This document shows, piece by piece, positions 58,645-64,000 of a stretch of 64,000 bases of DNA. Each line of letters begins with the position of its first letter. Positions within the stretch are counted from its first letter, which is position 1. The stretch covers positions 1,893,082 through 1,957,081 of the forward strand of contig NZ_KB849239.1 in assembly GCF_000368085.1 (NCBI RefSeq). Reading direction: 5' to 3'. Source of the stretch: Acinetobacter nosocomialis NIPH 2119 (GTDB taxonomy: Bacteria; Pseudomonadota; Gammaproteobacteria; Pseudomonadales; Moraxellaceae). The translations under genes were made by a program, and so were the position numbers. Below the pieces are notes generated by a model. It was not told the DNA's origin. It made no database searches and saw only the letters and a program-made list of their open reading frames with translations.

Positions 58645-58674
58645 TTGCAAGTTAAGTTATATTAGTTGTATAGA
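58645..58674 (+). promoter_or_regulatory. Sigma70-like promoter upstream of the ChpA-like gene
   Basis: TTGCAA (58645-58650), 18-bp spacer, TATAGA (58669-58674). Just downstream is the small inverted repeat GCTCAA-AATA-TTGAGC (58681-58696), in the early transcribed region. Confidence 0.45.
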
Positions 58675-58741
58675 TTTTTAGCTCAAAATATTGAGCCATG
58701 ACGAATATAACAATTGATTTTTTTTGCAAAGGGGAATTTTT

Positions 58742-60385
58742 ATGTCTGAGCATAATTCGATTCAATTTGATCCAACAGCGTTACTTATTATCAAGAATGA
58801 AATTGATAACTCAATAAAACTGGTGGAAGGTGCTGTAAGTACATTAATTGAAGAGCAGGCTCTCCCTTTTGGTATTGATGATGCATTAGAACAATTTAAA
58901 CAATGCACTCAAGTATTACGCCTCATTGATATCCCCTATTTAGCAAAAATCACTCAATATTCAACCGAGTTGATGCAAAAAATTATGGCTAAGCCCGAAC
59001 ACATCAACACCGATGAGGTTGTTGCTCTAAGTGAAGGCACGACTATGGTGAAACGCTATATTGAGTTTATTTGTTTACGTGAAGTTGAAGTCCCTCAGTT
59101 TCTTTTGGACACTCTAAACAATTTAGAAAAAGCCTTAAATAAGCCATTAACCTCATCTGGCCAGCAGATTTCTGCAAACCTTACAACAACATCACTTGAG
59201 TTACCGTTACCCGAAGTGCTCATCAATGAAAAAACTCAATTTATCCATCAGCTTTATAAATTATCTTTGCATCAGTTTTTAAATAAAACTGAAAGTGCTC
59301 GAGACTTTCAGGCATTCAAACTTGTTGGTAGCTATTTAATCAGTATGGCTCATGGTCAACCAAGCCAACAATATTGGCAATTAGTGAACTCCGCCTTTAA
59401 TCATATTGATGAACTTGTTTTAAATGATGCTCGCTTACGTGTATTGATTAATCTTGAAAATGCTATAGGCCTATTTTTAGCATCGCCAGAAAGCTTTGAA
59501 GCAAAATTAACTGCTCTGGCAGATATCATCAGTATTGTAATTGGACAAGAAGATCAACTCGCAAAGCAAATTCGTGGGCAGCTAAACATTGGTCATGAGT
59601 TCCTCACCGACACTCAACTTAAAGCACTGAGCCAACATTTGTATGGTCCAGACTTTGATACCATGCAAACGGTCAGTCAATTAATCTTAAGCGAAATGAA
59701 TAAAGTTCGTAATGATATTGAATATAACTACCAAAACATGTCGCCAGAAAAGGCTCAGCAACTTCAAAGCAGCCTTATGCAGCTTGCTCATACTTTTAAA
59801 TTACTTAACTTGAATGAAGCTGCTTCAGAGCTTTCCCAACAAGCCAGCAGTTTAAGTCAAATCAATATATTGAGTAATGAAAACTATGCTCAGCAACTCA
59901 TGAAGAGCATTTTATCTGCTATGAACGCTATTGGTATTTTAGTACGCAATTATTCATCCAACCGTCTACAAATTCGTGTGAACAACACTAATATTTCTTT
60001 AGATCGTTTAGATGAAGCACATGAAATGTTATTAAATGAGACAAAAAATTTAATCGATTTTGTATGTCAAAGTTTGACTTTATATGCCAACGATCAAACA
60101 CAAAATATTGAAGCGATTGCAGGCTCTTTAAAAGAATTGGCTGGCGCGGCTGAATTTTTAGGAAGTACGGTTCAACAAAATGCTTTGCTTGAAACTGCCA
60201 AGTTTGTACAGCAGCAAATCGAACAGAACCAACCTTTTAGTCATGACCAGATTCACTGTATTTTTAACGTATTAGCTGGACTAGATATGTTAGTTGACAA
60301 TTTAAAAAATAAACAGCCTGTTCTACAATCCATGTTTGATGTAGCATTGCTAAGTAGTCAACAACTTCAAAAAAAGGCAGCTTAA
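58742..60385 (+). CDS. Stand-alone ChpA/PilL N-terminus-like helical protein
   Basis: A 547-aa, almost wholly helical cytoplasmic protein. The opening (ALLIIKNEIDNSIKLVEGAV, CTQVLRLIDIPYLAKITQYS, MVKRYIEFICLREVEVPQFL) resembles the N-terminal Hpt-like scaffold of ChpA chemosensory kinases. There is no conserved phospho-His motif I can point to, and no kinase, CheW or receiver domain. AGGGGA precedes the ATG at 58742, which supports this start over the TTG at 58724. The stop shares one base with the nudC ATG. The function is unknown; the ChpA link is my reading of the pattern. Confidence 0.58.
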   Translation: MSEHNSIQFDPTALLIIKNEIDNSIKLVEGAVSTLIEEQALPFGIDDALEQFKQCTQVLRLIDIPYLAKITQYSTELMQKIMAKPEHINTDEVVALSEGTTMVKRYIEFICLREVEVPQFLLDTLNNLEKALNKPLTSSGQQISANLTTTSLELPLPEVLINEKTQFIHQLYKLSLHQFLNKTESARDFQAFKLVGSYLISMAHGQPSQQYWQLVNSAFNHIDELVLNDARLRVLINLENAIGLFLASPESFEAKLTALADIISIVIGQEDQLAKQIRGQLNIGHEFLTDTQLKALSQHLYGPDFDTMQTVSQLILSEMNKVRNDIEYNYQNMSPEKAQQLQSSLMQLAHTFKLLNLNEAASELSQQASSLSQINILSNENYAQQLMKSILSAMNAIGILVRNYSSNRLQIRVNNTNISLDRLDEAHEMLLNETKNLIDFVCQSLTLYANDQTQNIEAIAGSLKELAGAAEFLGSTVQQNALLETAKFVQQQIEQNQPFSHDQIHCIFNVLAGLDMLVDNLKNKQPVLQSMFDVALLSSQQLQKKAA

Positions 60386-61128
60386 TGTCTGAATTATCAC
60401 TTGCTTATATTTTTCATCACCAACAATTATTGGTTGACCAAAACTTTCAATTACCCAAAGTCGAAAAGTTAGCAAGTGATCTGCTTTTCACTCATGACGA
60501 ACAGGTCATTGCACGTGACTTGCTGAGTGAAGAAGCTATACCGGAAGGTCTGCAACTCGTTCCAATTCGTCAACTTATTTCCAACTGGTCAAAAGAGCAA
60601 TTTTTACAGGCAAGTCGTGCTGTACAGTTGCTCGAATGGCGACGTAATCACAAATTTTGTAGCCACTGTGGACACGCTACCGAAGTCCACTCAACCGAAT
60701 ATGCAATGGTATGCCCTGCTTGCGGTTATCATCAGTACCCTCGCGTAAACCCATGTATCATTACTATCATTACTAAAGGTGATGATGAAATCTTATTAGC
60801 AAAATCAATTCACAATAAAACCAACATGTATGGTTTGATTGCAGGTTTTGTCGAAGTTGGCGAAACTCTTGAAGAAGCTGTTCAACGCGAAGCTTTAGAA
60901 GAAGTGGGGCTTAAACTCAAGAATATTCAATATATGTCAAGTCAACCTTGGCCGTTTCCAAGTAATCTTATGATTGCGTTTAGAGCTGAATATGAGTCAG
61001 GTGAAATTTCTTTGCAGGAAGATGAAATTGCCGATGCGCAGTTCTTTAAATTTGATCAGCTTCCTGAAATTCCATTTAAAGGCAGTATTGCACACGCAAT
61101 GATTACGCAGATTACTCAAGCAAAGTAA
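60385..61128 (+). CDS. nudC: NAD(H) pyrophosphatase NudC (NAD-capped RNA hydrolase)
   Basis: A 247-aa Nudix enzyme that cleaves NADH and removes NAD caps from RNA. The zinc site CSHCGH...CPACGYHQYPRVNP is at about 92-115. The Nudix box is GFVEVGETLEEAVQREALEE plus VGL. The NudC-specific SQPWPFPSNLM follows. Translation is coupled to the upstream gene (TAATG). Confidence 0.93.
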   Translation: MSELSLAYIFHHQQLLVDQNFQLPKVEKLASDLLFTHDEQVIARDLLSEEAIPEGLQLVPIRQLISNWSKEQFLQASRAVQLLEWRRNHKFCSHCGHATEVHSTEYAMVCPACGYHQYPRVNPCIITIITKGDDEILLAKSIHNKTNMYGLIAGFVEVGETLEEAVQREALEEVGLKLKNIQYMSSQPWPFPSNLMIAFRAEYESGEISLQEDEIADAQFFKFDQLPEIPFKGSIAHAMITQITQAK

Positions 61129-61152
61129 TCTGCGCGCTCTCAAACAGATGTT

Positions 61153-62016
61153 TTAGAATACTTCATCAAGAAAGTGCAAAATGGTTCGTTTTGTTCTGAA
61201 GTAGTGACTTACAAAACTCGATAGACTGGCCAAAATCGTTATATGGCCAGTTTTAGGGATAATAGCAATATGACTATGATTTCCCTTCTCTCTAAGGGCT
61301 TGATCCATATCCAAAGTATTATGCTGCTTTACGAGCTGATCATTTTCAGCCATGAGTAGATAATGCTTAATATTATTTTGTTTTACAAAATAATAAGGCA
61401 TCACCTCTTTATAAGAAACACCTTGATCAAAAGCATCTTCAGCAAGCGGATCACCCTTATAATCAAAATGATACGGACCAGCTAATCCGACTATTGCCTT
61501 AATTTTCCCTAAACATTCAATCTTAGGTGAGTCAGGGTGATAAACAGCCGACATTACATTAAATGCACCTGCCGAATGTCCCATAAGCACAATATTCTCA
61601 GTCGAGATTTCGTGTTTTTCCTGATTTTGATGCAAATAATTTAACGCTTGCGTTAAGTCATCTACATAACTTGGAAAAATATTTTTTGGCGCAAGTTGAT
61701 AGTTAATGACAGCAACGTCATAACCTTCTTTTGTAAATGCTTCGCCAATAAATAAATAGTCTCGTTTATTACCATGTTGCCAAGCACCACCGTGTACAAA
61801 AACAATGAGTGGTCGATGAGCTAAGTGTTTAGTAGAACGATAAATATCTAGACGATGGCGAGGCTTTAAGCCATAACGCACATTTAAAACCTGCTCAAAA
61901 CCATCTTTTGGTGTAAAACGGTTTAAAGCAAAGCTCCCCAAATCATACAGGCGGAACTCCTTATAAAGAGTTCTCGCCTGCTCAATTTTGCTTTGTAATT
62001 GTTCAATCAGGTTCAT
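61153..62016 (-). CDS. Alpha/beta hydrolase (esterase)
   Basis: A 287-aa hydrolase of the esterase/lipase HSL-like class. The oxyanion motif HGGAWQHGNKRDYLF and the nucleophile motif GHSAGAFNVM (Ser near 148) are clear. The catalytic His lies in PKTGHITILASL near the end. No signal peptide, so it is cytoplasmic. The start is the ATG of MNLIEQLQSKIEQ, 3 bp after the stop of the BON lipoprotein gene, suggesting one transcript. The substrate is unknown. Confidence 0.82.
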   Translation of the reverse strand: MNLIEQLQSKIEQARTLYKEFRLYDLGSFALNRFTPKDGFEQVLNVRYGLKPRHRLDIYRSTKHLAHRPLIVFVHGGAWQHGNKRDYLFIGEAFTKEGYDVAVINYQLAPKNIFPSYVDDLTQALNYLHQNQEKHEISTENIVLMGHSAGAFNVMSAVYHPDSPKIECLGKIKAIVGLAGPYHFDYKGDPLAEDAFDQGVSYKEVMPYYFVKQNNIKHYLLMAENDQLVKQHNTLDMDQALREKGNHSHIAIIPKTGHITILASLSSFVSHYFRTKRTILHFLDEVF

Positions 62017-62019
62017 ATT

Positions 62020-62730
62020 TTATTGTGCAGTAGATGATGCTGGATCTGTTTGGTCCGGATCAATTGCAACAGGAGTTTGAACTGTTGGTTGAGCAAGAAC
62101 ATTATTAATTACCGGCGTAGTTGTTGTGTTGCCAGTCGATGCTGCCGGAGCAGGCGCTAAATCAATGTTATCAATAAGCGTTACAATCTTAGTCACGTTA
62201 CCGACATTTTGCAGCACATTGTTTAAGTCATTAATTTCAGCTGTGTTTAAACGACCCATTACATATAAAACACCATCTTCGGTATGGACCAGTACTTTAC
62301 TGTCCGATACAACTGGCGCTTTCATTAATAAAGCACGTGTATTTGCGGTTACCCCAGCATCTTGCATGATCGTGTTATAGCTTACTTTGTTACCCACTGT
62401 AATATAGTTATGTACAGCTTTCACATCACTCATGGCTTTAACGTTATCTTCTGCCAACTGTTTCAAGTATGGGTCTGGCACCTGACCAGTTAACAATACT
62501 GTGCTATGGAAGCTTTCGATGTTAATACGAGATTGTTTAAAACGCTGATCAAGCTTATAGAGGTTAATATTCGCTGTACGCTTAATTGAAGAATCAATAA
62601 ATACTTGGCCTAAGCTACGTACACCACTATCTGTTCCAACTGGAGCTGTACCTGTTCCACCAGAAATAAAACTTGCGCAACCTGACAAACTTGCGACACA
62701 AAGCGCTGTTACAGCAATACGTTTCAACAC
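62020..62730 (-). CDS. dolP: BON-domain lipoprotein (DolP/YraP-like)
   Basis: A 236-aa lipoprotein: MLKRIAVTALCVASLSGC, Cys18. Two BON domains follow (~45-115, FHSTVLLTGQVPDPYLKQLA; ~120-190, HTEDGVLYVMGRLNTAEIND). A Pro/Thr-rich tail of ~45 residues ends the protein and is absent from E. coli DolP (191 aa). DolP stabilises the outer membrane. Its position next to yraN and rsmI is the E. coli arrangement without lpoA and diaA, which supports the call. Confidence 0.85.
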   Translation of the reverse strand: MLKRIAVTALCVASLSGCASFISGGTGTAPVGTDSGVRSLGQVFIDSSIKRTANINLYKLDQRFKQSRINIESFHSTVLLTGQVPDPYLKQLAEDNVKAMSDVKAVHNYITVGNKVSYNTIMQDAGVTANTRALLMKAPVVSDSKVLVHTEDGVLYVMGRLNTAEINDLNNVLQNVGNVTKIVTLIDNIDLAPAPAASTGNTTTTPVINNVLAQPTVQTPVAIDPDQTDPASSTAQ

Positions 62731-62808
62731 TCCACCAGACTCCTATCAATCTCTTCTTGGCTTGATCATAAACATCGGTTTTAATTTGCTCAAAAGAGTA
62801 ATGAACTC

Positions 62809-63210
62809 TTAATCCAAAGTAAATGCATTTTCGATCCATTGCAGATCATAATGGAATTTCGAAAAGTCTTGCTGTACTGTTTTTGCAATTTTCTGTGGAA
62901 AATCAAAACAAATCACATCAAAACGACAATAAAAATCCTGATAAGATGGGTAGCGCTGTAAAAACCTCATCGCCGTCTTAATTATTTTTTTCTGTTTACT
63001 TAAAGTCACCATTTCACAAGCTTGACCATAATTTCCCTGCCCTCGCGCTTTTACCTCAACAAAAATCAATTCGTTACCGCGTTTTACAATCAGATCGACC
63101 TCTCCACGGCGTGAATGATAATTACTAGCGACCCATTCATAATTTTGTTCTTTTAAAAGTTTTAGTGCTGTTTGTTCAGCCCATTGGCCCAACTGCTGTG
63201 CAACTAACAT
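62809..63210 (-). CDS. yraN: YraN/UPF0102 family protein
   Basis: A 133-aa protein of the UPF0102 family with an endonuclease-like fold. The core is [20 protein letters not shown] followed by [13 protein letters not shown], which gives the D-x(n)-E-x-K arrangement. Later [20 protein letters not shown] is also family-typical. The role is unproven in most bacteria; repair or recombination is suspected. It lies between dolP and the divergent rsmI. Confidence 0.9.
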
Positions 63211-63402
63211 GATTTTTTTGTTTCCCCTTTTTTAAATGTAAATGCTCTTAATACCGATTCTGCGTTTTTATATTTTGAATTGAGTAAATCAAAAGCAAAT
63301 GTTTTGAAAAATAAAAAGCCTACTGACATTGTTCACGCCAAAAACAGAATTTCGGGTACACTAACCGATTAAAATTGTTTATCTGTACGGAGTAAAAACC
63401 AA

Positions 63403-64000
63403 ATGAGTGCTCAGTTATTTGTTGTAGCCACCCCAATCGGGCACTTAGATGATATGACTTTCCGTGCAATTGATATCTTAAAATCAGTTTCTGTTGTTGC
63501 TGCCGAAGATACACGCCAGTCAGCTCAATTATTCAAACACTATAATATATCTACCCCACTTACCGCATGCCACGACCATAATGAAAGCAACAAAATTGAG
63601 CAGTTAGTTCAAAAGCTACTTGCTGGTGAAAATATTGCTTTGATTAGTGATGCAGGCACACCACTTATTAGTGACCCAGGTTTCAAACTGGTTCGTGCTG
63701 CTCAAGAAAATGGTATTAGGGTTGTACCTGTACCAGGTGCATGTGCTGCAATTGCTGCGTTAAGTGCTGTGGGCTTACCAAGTGACCGTTTTAGTTTTGA
63801 AGGCTTTTTGCCATCAAAAGCTTCTCAACGTATTTCGCAACTCGAAAAGCTTAAAAATGAAACTCAGACCTTAATTTTCTATGAAGCACCACACCGTATT
63901 TTAGAATGCGTAAAAAATATGGCTGAAGTATTTGGTGAAAATCGTCCTGTCGGTTTCGCACGTGAAATTACCAAAACTTTTGAAACGATCAAAAAAATGA
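63403..64000 (+). CDS. rsmI: 16S rRNA 2'-O-ribose C1402 methyltransferase RsmI (cut by the window end)
   Basis: The first 199 codons of an uninterrupted frame running off the right edge; the full protein is usually about 280 residues. It methylates the 2'-O of C1402 in 16S rRNA using SAM. Tetrapyrrole-methylase-fold motifs are VVAAEDTRQSAQL, LISDAGTPLISDPG and VPGACAAIAALSAVGLPSDR, closely like E. coli. The first motif reads VATPIGHLDD, where nearly all relatives have N-L for H-L. The start has GTACGGAGT upstream. The 192-bp gap to yraN holds the divergent promoters. Confidence 0.92.
   Translation, partial: MSAQLFVVATPIGHLDDMTFRAIDILKSVSVVAAEDTRQSAQLFKHYNISTPLTACHDHNESNKIEQLVQKLLAGENIALISDAGTPLISDPGFKLVRAAQENGIRVVPVPGACAAIAALSAVGLPSDRFSFEGFLPSKASQRISQLEKLKNETQTLIFYEAPHRILECVKNMAEVFGENRPVGFAREITKTFETIKKM

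Overview
The window looks like chromosomal DNA of the Acinetobacter calcoaceticus-baumannii complex. It is AT-rich (about 38-40% GC by eye). It carries the Moraxellaceae-type rnhA-dnaQ gene fusion, evolved VgrG and Rhs proteins typical of Acinetobacter type VI secretion (T6SS), and core proteins (ArgG, PyrC, RNase T, FadH, NudC, YejABEF) at normal gammaproteobacterial lengths. The species call is inference from gene content; nothing here proves the species.

Layout. (1) 0-16.1 kb is an amino-acid, polyamine and aldehyde catabolism block. It holds an AraC regulator and a coniferyl-aldehyde-dehydrogenase-like enzyme. Next comes a CycA-like permease beside a two-gene succinyltransferase/transaminase operon (astN-astO type) with a divergent Lrp regulator. 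A PatD-like aldehyde dehydrogenase follows, then an NTF2-like protein, a GntR regulator, a soluble Cache-domain protein, a PuuP-like permease, a PuuB-like oxidase and an AroP-like permease. (2) 16.4-20.4 kb holds a zinc-ribbon/glycine-zipper protein, a three-lipoprotein operon (CsgG, DUF4810, DUF799/GNA1162), a small exported protein and a secreted Sel1 protein. (3) 20.5-30.7 kb is a T6SS effector island read on the minus strand: VgrG with a C-terminal extension, a 1568-aa Rhs protein with an unclassified C-terminal domain, and three Sel1-repeat lipoproteins that look like cognate and spare immunity genes. (4) 31-36.1 kb has a TetR regulator, a structured GC-richer segment with an orphan ORF, a ParB-like lipoprotein, and a four-gene AT-rich island of small proteins. 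Two of these are barstar-like, so I read it as an orphan immunity array. (5) 36.3-64 kb is mostly housekeeping: MetQ, tRNA-Ser(UGA), FadH, ArgG, a diguanylate cyclase, PyrC-RNase T, tRNA-Glu(UUC), a DUF2726 protein, a GST, an OYE-family oxidoreductase, YejABEF, a LysM-rich MltD, RnhA-DnaQ, a ChpA-N-terminus-like protein, NudC, an esterase, a BON lipoprotein, YraN and the start of RsmI.

How the genes work together. The left block would import amino acids and polyamines and oxidise them. The astNO pair fits ornithine rather than arginine degradation, because astB, astD and astE are absent and ornithine bypasses AstB. The VgrG-Rhs-Sel1 block would deliver a toxin to neighbouring cells and protect siblings through periplasmic lipoproteins. 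The barstar-type island would add defence against toxins whose genes are not here. The most novel material is the Rhs C-terminal domain with its triplicated Sel1 lipoproteins, followed by the toxin-less immunity island.
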